Origin: Streptomyces diastatochromogenes
Lineage (GTDB): Bacteria; Actinomycetota; Actinomycetes; Streptomycetales; Streptomycetaceae
Direction: 5' to 3'
NCBI GenBank assembly: GCA_026913215.1
Contig: JAPTYK010000001.1
Coordinates: forward strand, 3,286,001-3,350,000
DNA length: 64,000 bases
Each line of letters begins with the position of its first letter. Position 1 is the first letter of the stretch. Made by a program: the position numbers and the translations under genes. Below the pieces are notes generated by a model, which was not told the origin of the DNA, made no database searches, and saw nothing but the letters and a program-made list of their open reading frames with translations. Below are positions 23,925 to 33,320 of this stretch, piece after piece.

Positions 23925-24515
23925 ATGGAGATCAACGAGAACGCGGCGCTGGTGGTCATCGACGTGCAGAAGGGCTTCGAGCAGGAGTTCTGGGGGCGGC
24001 GGAACAATCCGGAGGCCGAGGCGAACATCGCGGCTCTGATCGATGCCTGGCAGGAGACGGGGCGGCCGGTCGTCTTCGTGCGGCACGACTCGCCGCGGGC
24101 GGGGTCGCCGCTGGAGCCGGGGACGGAGGGCAACGAGTTCAAGGACTTCGTCGAGGAGCGGCGGGGGAAGGGGTCCGGGCCCGAGCTGTTCGTGACGAAG
24201 TCCGTGAACTCCGCCTTCTACGGGGAGCCGGACCTGGACGCCTGGCTGAAGGGGGCCGGGGTCGAGCAGTTCGTGGTCGTGGGGATCCAGACGAACATGT
24301 GCAACGAGACGACCGCGCGGATGGGCGGGAACCTCGGGTACGACGTGCTGTTCGCGCTGGACGCGATGCACACCTTCGACCTGGCGGGGCCGTTCGGCTG
24401 GACGCAGACGGCGGAGGAGCTGACCCGGGCGACGGCGGTGTCGCTGCACGGCGGGCGGTTCGCCCGGGTCGTGTCCACGGAGGACGTGCTGAAGGGTGCG
24501 GCCCCGGCCGTCTAG
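23925..24515 (+). CDS. cysteine hydrolase of the isochorismatase family
   Basis: 196 residues. The catalytic triad is visible: Asp in VVIDVQKGF, Lys in FVTKSVNSAF, and Cys in QTNMCNETTA. Family members hydrolyse nicotinamide, carbamoyl or isochorismate-like substrates; this one is not further assignable. ATG 23925 follows GGAGG at 9-nt spacing. The upstream in-frame codons (GTGGTC) are not needed. Paired with the divergent GlxA-type regulator. Confidence 0.92.
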   Translation: MEINENAALVVIDVQKGFEQEFWGRRNNPEAEANIAALIDAWQETGRPVVFVRHDSPRAGSPLEPGTEGNEFKDFVEERRGKGSGPELFVTKSVNSAFYGEPDLDAWLKGAGVEQFVVVGIQTNMCNETTARMGGNLGYDVLFALDAMHTFDLAGPFGWTQTAEELTRATAVSLHGGRFARVVSTEDVLKGAAPAV

Positions 24516-24516
24516 G

Positions 24517-25326
24517 TCAGCTGTTGCCGGAGGCCAGTTCGCGGCTGCGGTCGCGGGCCGCTTCGAGGGCGGCGATCAGGGCGGCCCGTACGCCGTGGTT
24601 CTCCAGCTCGCGGATGGCGCTGATGGTGGTGCCGGCCGGGGAGGTGACGGCCTCGCGGAGCTTGACCGGGTGCTCGCCGCTGTCGCGGAGCATCACGGCG
24701 GCGCCGATGGCGGCCTGGACGATGAGGTCGTGGGCCTGGGCGCGGGGCAGGCCGAGGAGGATGCCGGCGTCGGTCATGGCCTCGACGAGGAAGTAGAAGT
24801 ACGCGGGGCCCGAGCCGGAGAGGGCGGTGGCGGCGTCCTGCTGGGACTCGGGGACGCGGAGGGTCTTGCCGACGCCGCCGAAGATCTCCTCGGTGTGGGC
24901 GAGGTGGTCGGGGGTGGCGTGGCTGCCGGCGGAGATGACGGACATGCCCTCGTCGACGAGGACGGGGGTGTTCGGCATGACGCGGACGACGGGGGTGCCG
25001 GCGGTGAGGCGGTCCTCGATGAAGGACGTGGGGATGCCGGCCGCCGCGCTGATGACCAGGCGGTCGGCGGTGAGGTGCGGGCCGAGTTCGTCGAGGAGGC
25101 GGCCCATGTCCTGCGGCTTGACGGCCAGGATGAGGGTGTCGGCGCGCTTGGCGGCCTCGGCGTTGGTGACGGTCTCGACGCCGTAGCGGGTGCGGAGCTC
25201 CTCGGCGCGTTCGGCGCGGCGGGCGGTGACGAGGAGGTTCGCGGGGCGCCAGCCGGCGCGGATCATGCCGCTGAGGAGCGCTTCACCGATCTTGCCGGTG
25301 CCGAGGACTGCGACGGTCTGGGTCAT
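24517..25326 (-). CDS. proC: pyrroline-5-carboxylate reductase
   Basis: Last step of proline synthesis: reduces 1-pyrroline-5-carboxylate with NAD(P)H. 269 residues, frame intact. N-terminal Rossmann motif VLGTGKIGEALLSGMI; C-terminal P5CR dimerisation domain with ALSGSGPAYFYFLVEAM and the signature segment EAVTSPAGTTISAIRELE. The stop is one nt from the convergent hydrolase stop, with no terminator between them. Confidence 0.97.
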   Translation of the reverse strand: MTQTVAVLGTGKIGEALLSGMIRAGWRPANLLVTARRAERAEELRTRYGVETVTNAEAAKRADTLILAVKPQDMGRLLDELGPHLTADRLVISAAAGIPTSFIEDRLTAGTPVVRVMPNTPVLVDEGMSVISAGSHATPDHLAHTEEIFGGVGKTLRVPESQQDAATALSGSGPAYFYFLVEAMTDAGILLGLPRAQAHDLIVQAAIGAAVMLRDSGEHPVKLREAVTSPAGTTISAIRELENHGVRAALIAALEAARDRSRELASGNS

Positions 25327-25449
25327 GGGTCTTTCACCTCGCCGGAAGGGGGCTCCACGTGCAGGGACATCCTTGCACCGGTGGGGGCCGGGGTGCGTGG
25401 GGTGTCCGAGGGGCGGTCAGCAGGGCGGGGCGTCAGTAGGGCGGGGCGG

Positions 25450-26187
25450 TCAGGCGGTGCGGCGGCGGAGGGTGGCCGCGCCGAGGCCGAGGACCAGGAC
25501 GGCGCAGCCGGCGACGACGAGGGCGTCGCGGACGAAGGCGGTGGTCATGTCGGGGTGGCGGAGGACCTCGTTCATGCCGTCGACGGCGTACGACATCGGC
25601 AGGACGTTCGAGATCGCTTCGAGGGCGGGGGCCATGCGGTCGCGCGGGGTGAACAGGCCGCAGAGCAGGAGCTGCGGGAAGATCACGGCCGGCATGAACT
25701 GGACGGCCTGGAACTCGGACGCGGCGAACGCGGAGACGAAGAGGCCGAGGGCGGTGCCGAGGAGGGCGTCGAGGAGGGCCACCAGGAGGAGGAGCCAGGG
25801 GGAGCCGATGACGTCGAGGCCGAGGAACCGGACGGCGAGGACGGTGGCCAGGACGGACTGGAGGACGGCGACGAGTCCGAAGGCGAGGGCGTAGCCGGCG
25901 ATGAGGTCGGCCTTGCCGAGGGGCATGGCGAGGAGGCGTTCCAGGGTGCCGGAGGTGCGTTCCCTGAGGGTGGCGATGGAGGTCACCAGGAACATCGTGA
26001 TGAGCGGGAAGATGCCGAGGAGCGAGGCGCCGATGTCGTCGAAGGTGGCCGGGCTTCCGTCGAAGACGTAGCGGAGCAGGAAGAGCATCAGGCAGGGGAC
26101 GAGGAGCATCAGGGCGATCGAGCGCGGGTCGTGGCGCAGCTGGCGCAGGACGCGGGCGGTGGTGGCGAGGGTGCGGTTCGCGTTCAT
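25450..26187 (-). CDS. ABC-2 type transporter permease
   Basis: 245 residues, six hydrophobic segments, beginning MNANRTLATTARVLRQLRHDPRS. ABC-2 export signature region ERTSGTLERLLAMPLGKADLIAGY. ATG 26187 overlaps the ATPase stop as ATGA, so the two are coupled and form one exporter. Substrate unknown; the family exports drugs, antibiotics or lipids. Confidence 0.92.
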   Translation of the reverse strand: MNANRTLATTARVLRQLRHDPRSIALMLLVPCLMLFLLRYVFDGSPATFDDIGASLLGIFPLITMFLVTSIATLRERTSGTLERLLAMPLGKADLIAGYALAFGLVAVLQSVLATVLAVRFLGLDVIGSPWLLLLVALLDALLGTALGLFVSAFAASEFQAVQFMPAVIFPQLLLCGLFTPRDRMAPALEAISNVLPMSYAVDGMNEVLRHPDMTTAFVRDALVVAGCAVLVLGLGAATLRRRTA

Positions 26188-26998
26188 GCGCGCTCCTCCT
26201 GGTCGGCGGCTCGGGCCGCGGCTTGGGTCGCGCGGGTGTTCGCCGCGTCCACGAGGTGGAGGAAGGCCTCTTCGACGGTGGCGGTGTCGTTGCGGTGGCG
26301 GAGGGCCTCGGGGTGTCCTCGGCGAGGATCTCGCCCTCGCGCATGAGGAGGAGCCGGTGGCAGCGCTCGGCCTCGTCCATCACGTGGGAGGAGACGAGGA
26401 GGGTGGTGCCCCGGTCGGCGGCGATGCGGTGGAAGAGGTTCCACAGGTCGCGGCGGAGGACGGGGTCGAGGCCGACGGTGGGTTCGTCGAGGACGAGGAG
26501 TTCCGGGGTGCCGAGGAGGGCGACGGCGAGGGAGACCCGGCTGCGCTGGCCGCCGGAGAGCCGGCCGGCGAGGGAGCCGGCGTGGTCGGCGAGGTCGACG
26601 TCCTCGACGGCCCGGTCGACGGCGGCCCGGCGGTCGTGGCGGTGGGCGCGGCCGGGGAGCAGGACGGCGGCGAAGTAGTCGAGGTTCTGGCGGACGGTGA
26701 GGTCGTCGTAGACGGACGGGTGCTGGGTGACGTAGCCGATGCGGGCGCGGAGGGCGGGGTCGCCGGCGGGGCGGCCGAGGACCTGGAGGGTGCCGGTGAC
26801 CTTCGCCTGGGTGCCGACGATCGCGCGCATGAGGGTGGTCTTGCCGCAGCCCGAGGGGCCGAGGAGTCCGGTGATGCGGCCTGTGGGGAGGGTGAAGTCC
26901 AGGTCGCGGAGGACCGTGCGGTCGCCCCGGACCGCGGTGAGGCGGTGGGCGGTGATGGCCGGCGTGTTCGTGGCCTCGCCCGCCGGGTTATTCATCAT
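26184..26998 (-). CDS. ABC transporter ATP-binding protein (C-terminus frameshifted)
   Basis: About 271 residues. Walker A GPSGCGKTTL, Q-loop YVTQHPSVYDDLTV, signature LSGGQRSRVSLAVAL, Walker B LLVLDEPTVGLDP, and H-loop VSSHVMDEAERC. One base is missing near 26315 (AEDTP-EALRHRNDTATVEEAFLHLV), after which the frame runs to the ATGA overlap with the permease. Start codons ATG 26998 or 26995 lie inside a 22-bp inverted repeat (26988-27009), so a repressor would block both transcription and initiation. Confidence 0.92.
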
Positions 26999-27009
26999 GC
27001 GATGAATAA
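26988..27009. promoter_or_regulatory. AT-rich operator-like palindrome on the exporter start codon
   Basis: TTATTCATC-ATGC-GATGAATAA: perfect 9-bp arms around 4 bp, AT-rich in GC-rich surroundings, overlapping the ATGs of the ATPase gene. Size and form fit a TetR- or GntR-type dimer. No regulator gene adjoins. Confidence 0.7.
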
Positions 27010-27120
27010 TGGGCCTGGGGGTACCGGGCGTCAAGGATCCGGACGGGGCGGGGTGGGGTGAGGCGGGGCGTGGGGCGTGGGGCGTGAGGCGGGGAGTGGG
27101 GCGCGTGCCGGCCGGTGGGC

Positions 27121-27609
27121 CTACTTGCGCTTGCGCTTCTTGGTGGCGCGGCGCTTCTCGTACCGGGCGACGGCCGTCTCGTACTCCGCCCGGTGGAGCC
27201 CCTCGCCGGGAGCCTCCACGAAGCAGCGGACCGCGTAGGCCAGGAGGGAGCCGATGAAACCGATCGCCTTCAGGCTGCGGAGCGACTCCTCGCGGGCCGG
27301 GTCGGCCGGGCGGCGGACGAAGCCCTCCCAGGTCTTGGCGAAGGCGATGGCGCTGCAGACGCCGACCATGACGACGACCAGCGTGTTCACGAGGCCGCCG
27401 ACATCGGCGATCTGCAGGCCCTCATAGGCGAAGCGCAACACGAAGCAGGCCCCGACGACCGCGGCGAGCGCACCGGCGGCCAGGCCGAGCCGGCGCAGCG
27501 CGTAGTTGCCGCTGTGGTCGACCCAGGTCGTGCCGAAGAAGCGGATCTCCTCCGGCCGGGGGCCGGAGGAGTCGCCGGTCTTGCTGGGGGTCTGCTCTTC
27601 GTCGGTCAC
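27121..27609 (-). CDS. conserved membrane protein of unknown function
   Basis: 162 residues. A soluble N-terminus (MTDEEQTPSKTGDSSGPRPEE) with IRFFGTTWVDHSGNYALRR, then three hydrophobic helices (about 45-70, 75-95, 115-130) and a very basic end (KRRATKKRKRK). I recognise it only as a Streptomyces-conserved hypothetical. Start GTG 27609 is supported by GATAAT ending 7 nt upstream. Confidence 0.82.
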   Translation of the reverse strand: MTDEEQTPSKTGDSSGPRPEEIRFFGTTWVDHSGNYALRRLGLAAGALAAVVGACFVLRFAYEGLQIADVGGLVNTLVVVMVGVCSAIAFAKTWEGFVRRPADPAREESLRSLKAIGFIGSLLAYAVRCFVEAPGEGLHRAEYETAVARYEKRRATKKRKRK

Positions 27610-27616
27610 GGGGTCG

Positions 27617-27622
27617 ATTATC
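27617..27622 (-). promoter_or_regulatory. leaderless -10 box of membrane protein gene
   Basis: GATAAT on the minus strand, 7 nt before the GTG at 27609. No ribosome-binding site is present. Confidence 0.45.
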
Positions 27623-27642
27623 CCCGGAGCCGCGGAGGGAGC

Positions 27643-28038
27643 TCAGGAAGCGCAGCGGCGGGCTACGTAGCCGTCGCTGCCCGTGTGCACGTAGGCGTCC
27701 GAGACGAACTCGTCGCTCGCGATGTTGTCCCAGAGATTCGTCGTGCCGTACGGACCGGTGACGGTCTCGCCCTCGATCTGGCAGTAGATCGGCACGCTCA
27801 CGCCGGCCAGCAGCGTCCGCACGATCCCGTACTTCGTACCCGGGCCGGAGCGCACGTTCACACGGTAGCCGGGTGCGATCGGATAACGCTCTACGCCGAG
27901 CGCAGCCGTCGGAGCCGTGCGGTACGCCGCGATCTCGGCCGCCGAGGAGCCGCCTGCGCTGACGAGCACCAGGCCCAGGGCGGCGGCCGCGCCGCCGACG
28001 GTGGTGAGCGTTCTTCTGCGAAGCATCGTCTTCCTCAT
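27643..28038 (-). CDS. secreted SH3-domain protein
   Basis: 131 residues. Signal peptide of about 34 residues (basic MRKTMLRRRT, hydrophobic VGGAAAALGLVLVSAGG, cleavage near SSAAEI), then one bacterial SH3b domain (YRVNVRSGPGTKYGIVRTLLAG ... YVARRCAS). Two cysteines (YCQIEG and the C-terminal RRCAS) probably form a disulfide. Binds cell wall or acts as a secreted ligand; no enzyme domain. A close paralogue follows at 28045. Confidence 0.87.
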   Translation of the reverse strand: MRKTMLRRRTLTTVGGAAAALGLVLVSAGGSSAAEIAAYRTAPTAALGVERYPIAPGYRVNVRSGPGTKYGIVRTLLAGVSVPIYCQIEGETVTGPYGTTNLWDNIASDEFVSDAYVHTGSDGYVARRCAS

Positions 28039-28044
28039 CCCCCG

Positions 28045-28350
28045 TCAGCCGCAGCGGGGAGCTACGTAGCCGTCGCTGCCGGTCTTCACGTACGCGTCCG
28101 AGACGAACTCGTCGCTCGCGATGTTGTCCCAGAGGTTCGTGGTGCCGTACGGGCCGGAGATCGACTCGCCCGGCTTCTGGCAGTAGACCGGCACGCTCGC
28201 GCCCAGCGGGAGCGTGCGCACAATCTCGTACTTCGTGCCCGGACCGGAGCGCACGTTCACACGGCAGTTGGGTGCTATCGGGTAACGCGCTACGCCCATG
28301 GTGACCACCTCATCCAGTCCCGCCGCTGCGCTCGTCTCTTCGACAGCCAT
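28045..28350 (-). CDS. SH3-domain protein without signal peptide, paralogue of the neighbour
   Basis: 101 residues from ATG 28350 (MAVEETSAAAGLDEVVTMG), preceded by GGGAGG. The SH3b part is about 80 percent identical by eye to the one at 27643 (NVRSGPGTKYEIVRTLPLG ... YGTTNLWDNIASDEFVSDAY), including both cysteines. No signal sequence is present, which is odd for a disulfide-type SH3b domain; the N-terminus may have been lost after a tandem duplication. Confidence 0.82.
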   Translation of the reverse strand: MAVEETSAAAGLDEVVTMGVARYPIAPNCRVNVRSGPGTKYEIVRTLPLGASVPVYCQKPGESISGPYGTTNLWDNIASDEFVSDAYVKTGSDGYVAPRCG

Positions 28351-28509
28351 GACGGCCTCCCCCGTTGGGAGCGAGATCGCTCCGCTGGAATTCACTCTCT
28401 GCGACGCGCAGGCTAGCAAGCCGCTCCGACATCCGGTGCCCCATGGACTAGGCTCCGTCCGTCGCGCACGCGCGCGCGAACTCAACGGGGAATCACACGG
28501 GGGTGGGCG

Positions 28510-30645
28510 ATGCCGCCGTTGCGCAATGCCGGTTCCGACCGGGAAGCAGAAGGACCTGATTACGCGGGCGAGTACCGCCTTCAGGCCTGTCTCGGCGCGG
28601 GCGGCATGGGAGTGGTCCATCTGGCCACCTCCCCCTCCGGGCTGCGGCTCGCCGTCAAGGTCGTGCACGGGCAGTACGCGGAGGACCCGGAGTTCAGGGC
28701 CCGGTTCCGCCAGGAGGTCGCGGCCGCGCGCCGGGTGAGCGGCGCCTTCACCGCGCCCGTCGTGGACGCCGACCCCGACGCCGTACGCCCCTGGATGGCG
28801 ACGCTGTACGTCCCCGGCCCCACCCTCTCCGACCAGGTGAAGCGGAACGGTCCCCTCTCCCCCGCCGAGCTGCGCCGGCTGACGGCGGGGCTCGCGGAGG
28901 CCCTGCGCGACATCCACCGGGCCGGTGTCGTCCACCGGGACCTCAAGCCGAGCAACGTCCTGCTCACCGACACCGGACCGAAGGTCATCGACTTCGGCAT
29001 CTCCCGGCCGGTGGACAGCGATCTGCACACGGAGACGGGGAAGTTGATCGGGTCGCCGCCCTTCATGGCGCCCGAGCAGTTCCAGCGTCCCCGCGAGGTC
29101 GGCCCGGCGGCGGACGTCTTCGCCCTCGGCTCCGTCCTCGTGCACGCCGCGACCGGACACGGCCCGTTCGACTCCGAGAGCCCCTACATCGTCGCGTACC
29201 AGGTCGTGCACGACGAGCCCGATCTGACGGGCGTCCCGGCCGACCTCGCCCCGCTCGTCGCGCGCTGCCTCGCCAAGGAACCGGCGGAACGCCCGACCCC
29301 GGGCGAGATCATGACCGCGCTGCTGCCGCCCTCGTACGAGGCGGCGGCCTTCATACCGGCTCAGCGACGGTCCTCCCCTCTTCCCGCCTCCGAGCCCCGG
29401 TCTCCCGCCTCCTGGGACGCGGACACTCCCGTACGGGTACCGGTCGACCCGCCCCCGCGCCGGCGGTTCCCCGCCGTCCCGTCACGGCCACCGCGCTCCT
29501 CGTCCTCGCCGGGCTCGGCACCTTCGCGGCCGTCGCCTTCGGCGGCGGGGCAGTCCCGCGAAGGACACCCCAAAGCCCCGGTCGCCGAGGCGTTCACCGG
29601 GTGGCAGACCCCGCTGCAGAAGGACGGCGACCCCGTCGCCCCCGCCTGCGGGTACGCCGCCGACGCGCTCTTCTGCTCGGGCCGGGGCATCGGCATCGCG
29701 CGGATCGCCCCCGCGACCGGCCATGTGGTCTGGTCGCGGCCGGCAGCTCTCGACGACGAGCCCTCGGCTCCCACGCTCCTGTCCGGAAGCCTGCTCGGCG
29801 TCGCCTCCGCCGACCATCGCCTGCGTGTGTACGGAGCCGACGGCACCCCCGGCTGGGTCACGGACGCGGCCGAACGCCACGCCGGAGTACGGCCCGCGGG
29901 CGACACGGTGCTGTTCACCGGCGGTGCGGGCGCGGTGAAGGCCGTCGACAGCGCGACGGGGAAGATCCGCTGGAGTCACGGGCTGCGCCATCACTCGACG
30001 CCGCGCTTCGGGCAGTACTCCCCGGAGTCCGGTCTCCTGCCGGTCTTCGAGAACTCGGCCAGCGGGACCCAGACCCTCGTCAGCGCTCTCCGGCCGAAGA
30101 GCGGCGAGATCGCCTGGCAGAAGCGACTGGACGGCGATCTCGTCCCCGTGGGCACAGGAGCGGACGGGGTGCTGGTGCTGCGGTCCGTGAACCTCGACTC
30201 GCGCACCGACGCCGTCGTCCTCTACGACCCCGCCAAGGGAACCGCTCGCCGGATCCCCCTGCCCTCGCTGATGGACGAGCCCAAGCTCGCCGTGCGGGGC
30301 GCGACCGTCTATCTGGTGACTCCGACGGGCCGGCTGACCGCCCTGGACACCGCCGCTCCCGGCGGCCACGTCCTCTGGGAGCTGGAGACGTCCGCCAGCA
30401 CCCTGTCCGTCCCCGTCGTCGGCCCCGGCCCCCGGCTCTACCTCTCCGCCTCCGACGGGCGGCTGCTCGCCGTCGACACCGCGCGCGGGGCGCTGCTCGG
30501 GCAGACGGGGCCGCGGCTGCGGGACGGGAGGCTCGGGTATGCGACGAGTGTTCCGGCGCCGGTCGTCGCGGGGGAGCGGGTGTTCGGGACGGCGCCGGAC
30601 GGGTCCGTGTTCGCGGTGGACGCGGGGGATCCGGGGGCGTGGTGA
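28510..30645 (+). CDS. Ser/Thr protein kinase with C-terminal PQQ-type beta-propeller sensor (hidden compensating frameshifts)
   Basis: 711 residues as read. Kinase domain about 15-280: P-loop LGAGGMGVVHLA, Lys in AVKVVHGQ, catalytic HRDLKPSN, DFGIS, APEQF. C-terminus about 370-711: repeated PQQ-like strands (HVVWSRPA, KIRWSHGL, EIAWQKRL, HVLWELET). The linker 325-355 reads as SPR-rich nonsense. One frame away, the same DNA (29480-29550) encodes VTATALLVLAGLGTFAAVAF, a membrane helix. Three missing bases (after CCC near 29483, 29555 and 29567) would hide the helix while keeping the flanks in frame. The true protein is therefore a membrane receptor kinase with an outer propeller. Confidence 0.9.
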   Translation: MPPLRNAGSDREAEGPDYAGEYRLQACLGAGGMGVVHLATSPSGLRLAVKVVHGQYAEDPEFRARFRQEVAAARRVSGAFTAPVVDADPDAVRPWMATLYVPGPTLSDQVKRNGPLSPAELRRLTAGLAEALRDIHRAGVVHRDLKPSNVLLTDTGPKVIDFGISRPVDSDLHTETGKLIGSPPFMAPEQFQRPREVGPAADVFALGSVLVHAATGHGPFDSESPYIVAYQVVHDEPDLTGVPADLAPLVARCLAKEPAERPTPGEIMTALLPPSYEAAAFIPAQRRSSPLPASEPRSPASWDADTPVRVPVDPPPRRRFPAVPSRPPRSSSSPGSAPSRPSPSAAGQSREGHPKAPVAEAFTGWQTPLQKDGDPVAPACGYAADALFCSGRGIGIARIAPATGHVVWSRPAALDDEPSAPTLLSGSLLGVASADHRLRVYGADGTPGWVTDAAERHAGVRPAGDTVLFTGGAGAVKAVDSATGKIRWSHGLRHHSTPRFGQYSPESGLLPVFENSASGTQTLVSALRPKSGEIAWQKRLDGDLVPVGTGADGVLVLRSVNLDSRTDAVVLYDPAKGTARRIPLPSLMDEPKLAVRGATVYLVTPTGRLTALDTAAPGGHVLWELETSASTLSVPVVGPGPRLYLSASDGRLLAVDTARGALLGQTGPRLRDGRLGYATSVPAPVVAGERVFGTAPDGSVFAVDAGDPGAW

Positions 30646-30665
30646 GCTTCGGACAGGGGGAATGA

Positions 30666-30703
30666 GTGAGGGGAGCGAGCCGGAAAAGGCTCGCTCCCCT
30701 CAC
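30666..30703. terminator. bidirectional terminator between kinase and ilvD
   Basis: Perfect 16-bp stem GTGAGGGGAGCGAGCC / GGCTCGCTCCCCTCAC with a 6-nt A-rich loop, between convergent genes. Confidence 0.93.
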
Positions 30704-30730
30704 GCGTGACGCGTACGTGTCCTGCCAGGC

Positions 30731-32584
30731 TCAGCCCAGCTTCGTCACGTCCCGGACCGCGCCCTTGTCGGCGCTCGTCGCCATGGCGGCGTAGGCGCGG
30801 AGGGCGGCCGAGACCTTGCGCTGGCGGTTCTTCGGGGCGTAGACGCCGTTGAGGGCTTCGCGGCGGGCGGCGAGGGTGGCGTCGTCGACGAGGAGTTCGA
30901 TGGAGCGGTGGGGGATGTCGATGCGGATGCGGTCGCCGTCCTCGACGAGGGCGATGGTGCCGCCGGAGGCGGCCTCCGGGGAGGCGTGGCCGATGGAGAG
31001 GCCGGAGGTGCCGCCGGAGAAGCGGCCGTCGGTGACGAGGGCGCAGGCCTTGCCCAGGCCGCGGCCCTTCAGGTACGAGGTGGGGTAGAGCATCTCCTGC
31101 ATGCCGGGGCCGCCCTTGGGGCCCTCGTAGCGGATGACGACGACGTCGCCCTCCTTGACCTGCTTGAGGAGGATCTTCTCGACGGCCTCGTCCTGCGACT
31201 CGCAGACGACGGCCGGGCCCTCGAAGGTCCAGATGGACTCGTCGACGCCGGCGGTCTTCACGACGCAGCCGTCGACGGCGAGGTTGCCGTGGAGGACGGC
31301 GAGGCCGCCGTCCTTCGAGTACGCGTGGGCGGCGTCGCGGATGCAGCCGCCGGCCGCGTCCACGTCGAGGGCCTCCCAGCGCTCGGACTGGGAGAAGGCG
31401 GTCGCGGAGCGGACGCAGCCGGGGCCCGCGTGGAACAGCTCGACGGCCTCGTCGGAGGCGGCGCCGCCGCGGACGTCCCAGGCGTCCAGCCACTCCTTGA
31501 TGGAGCGCGAGTGGACGGAGTGGACGTCCTCGTTCAGCAGGCCCGCGCGATAGAGCTCGCCGAGGATGGCGGGGATGCCGCCGGCCCGGTGCACGTCCTC
31601 CATGTAGTACGTGCGGTCCTTGGCGACGTTCGGGGCGACCTTCGCCAGGCAGGGCACCCGGCGGGAGACCTCGTCCATGTCCGGCAGGCCGTAGTCGACC
31701 TCGGCCTCCTGGGCGGCGGCGAGCAGGTGCAGGATCGTGTTGGTGGAGCCGCCCATGGCGATGTCGAGGGCCATGGCGTTCTCGAAGGCGGCGCGGGTCG
31801 CGATCGCGCGCGGCAGGACGGAGGCGTCGTCCTCGTCGTAGTAGCGACGGGTGAGGTCGACGACCGTGCGGGCCGCGTTCTCGTACAGCTCCTTGCGGGC
31901 GGTGTGGGTGGCGAGCAGCGAGCCGTTGCCGGGGAGGGAGAGGCCGATCGCCTCGGTCAGGCAGTTCATCGAGTTCGCGGTGAACATGCCGGAACAGGAC
32001 CCGCAGGTCGGACAGGCGTTCTCCTCGATCCGGAGCATGTCCTCGTCCGAGATCTTGGGGTTCACGGCGTCGGACATCGCGTCGACCAGGTCGAGCGTGC
32101 GGACCGTGCCGTCGACCAGGACCGCGCGGCCGGCCTCCATCGGGCCGCCGGAGACGAAGACCGTCGGGATGTTGAGGCGCAGGGCCGCCATCAGCATGCC
32201 GGGGGTGATCTTGTCGCAGTTGGAGATGCAGATCAGGGCGTCGGCGCAGTGCGCCTCGACCATGTACTCCACGCTGTCCGCGATCAGGTCGCGGGAGGGC
32301 AGGGAGTAGAGCATGCCGCCGTGGCCCATGGCGATGCCGTCGTCGACGGCGATCGTGTTGAACTCGCGGGCGATGCCGCCGGCGGCGGTGATGGCCTCGG
32401 AGACGATCCGGCCGACCGGCTGGAGGTGGGTGTGGCCGGGGACGAACTCGGTGAAGGAGTTGGCGACGGCGATGATCGGCTTCCGGCCGATGTCCGCGCC
32501 GGGTACACCGGAGGCGCGCATAAGGGCGCGTGCGCCCGCCATGTTGCGGCCGTGGGTGACAGTGCGGGACCTCAGCTCGGGCAT
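30731..32584 (-). CDS. ilvD: dihydroxy-acid dehydratase
   Basis: Iron-sulfur enzyme of valine, leucine and isoleucine synthesis: converts 2,3-dihydroxy-acids to 2-keto acids. 617 residues, frame intact. Family signature [15 protein letters not shown] and cluster-ligand region [19 protein letters not shown]; late signature [17 protein letters not shown] is present as [15 protein letters not shown] 32584 follows GAGGAGCGAGCG. Transcribed alone. Confidence 0.98.
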   Translation of the reverse strand: MPELRSRTVTHGRNMAGARALMRASGVPGADIGRKPIIAVANSFTEFVPGHTHLQPVGRIVSEAITAAGGIAREFNTIAVDDGIAMGHGGMLYSLPSRDLIADSVEYMVEAHCADALICISNCDKITPGMLMAALRLNIPTVFVSGGPMEAGRAVLVDGTVRTLDLVDAMSDAVNPKISDEDMLRIEENACPTCGSCSGMFTANSMNCLTEAIGLSLPGNGSLLATHTARKELYENAARTVVDLTRRYYDEDDASVLPRAIATRAAFENAMALDIAMGGSTNTILHLLAAAQEAEVDYGLPDMDEVSRRVPCLAKVAPNVAKDRTYYMEDVHRAGGIPAILGELYRAGLLNEDVHSVHSRSIKEWLDAWDVRGGAASDEAVELFHAGPGCVRSATAFSQSERWEALDVDAAGGCIRDAAHAYSKDGGLAVLHGNLAVDGCVVKTAGVDESIWTFEGPAVVCESQDEAVEKILLKQVKEGDVVVIRYEGPKGGPGMQEMLYPTSYLKGRGLGKACALVTDGRFSGGTSGLSIGHASPEAASGGTIALVEDGDRIRIDIPHRSIELLVDDATLAARREALNGVYAPKNRQRKVSAALRAYAAMATSADKGAVRDVTKLG

Positions 32585-32678
32585 CGTCGCTCGCTCCTCA
32601 GTGACGGGTGTGCTTGTTTACGAGCGTACGCCGACGCTCCAAGATCTGGACAGGGTGTCCGCAATGCGGGACGACTGT

Positions 32679-33290
32679 TCAGCTTTCGGTCAGATAGCGC
32701 TGGAGCGTCGGGGCCACCTCTTCGACGATCCGCTCCGGGTCCGCCGAGGCCAGCGGCTCGACCTGGATCACGTACCGCATGATCACGATCCCGATCATGT
32801 GGGAGGCGGCCAGCTCCGCACGGAAGCCCGGGTCCGGCACGTCGAGTTCGGCCGCGATCCGCTCCAGGAGCCGGCGCAGCACGAAGGTCCGCAGCACCTT
32901 GGCCGCCGCCTCGTGGGTGAGCGCGGAGCGGACGATGGCGAGGAGGGGGGCGCGGGAGGCCGGGTTCTCCCAGACGCCGATGAAGAAGCGGACGAGGCGT
33001 TCGCCGATGGCCTCGCGGGGGCCGCCGAGGATCGCCGGGAGGACGGCGGCGGGCTCGAAGGAGACCTCGATCGCGGCGGCGAAGACCTCGTCCTTCGTGC
33101 CGAAGTAGTGGTGCACGAGCGCCGGGTCCACCCCGGCGGCCTTGGCGATGCCGCGCACCGAGGCCTTGTCGTAGCCGCGCTCGGCGAACTGGGCGCGGGC
33201 CGCCTCCAGGATGCGCGTCCGCGCGTCCGGTCCGCTCTCCTCCTCGGTACGGGACGGACGGCCGCGCCGGCGCGGGGCCGGGGCGGTCAT
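32679..33290 (-). CDS. TetR/AcrR-family regulator, possibly with a repeat-made N-terminal extension
   Basis: 203 residues from ATG 33290 ([14 protein letters not shown]), with HTH in RTRILEAARAQFAERGYDKASVRGIAKAAGVDPALVHHYFGTKDEVF and an all-helical ligand domain. The frame remains open upstream to another ATG at 33437, which overlaps the stop of the isomerase gene as ATGA and again begins MTAPAP. The 49 extra codons are a Pro-Ala-rich product of the minisatellite at 33321-33437. Which start is used is unclear: 33290 has AGAGG upstream, 33437 has coupling. Target genes unknown. Confidence 0.88.
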   Translation of the reverse strand: MTAPAPRRRGRPSRTEEESGPDARTRILEAARAQFAERGYDKASVRGIAKAAGVDPALVHHYFGTKDEVFAAAIEVSFEPAAVLPAILGGPREAIGERLVRFFIGVWENPASRAPLLAIVRSALTHEAAAKVLRTFVLRRLLERIAAELDVPDPGFRAELAASHMIGIVIMRYVIQVEPLASADPERIVEEVAPTLQRYLTES

Positions 33291-33320
33291 GGGGCGGGAA
33301 CCTCTTCGGTCGGGGACGGA

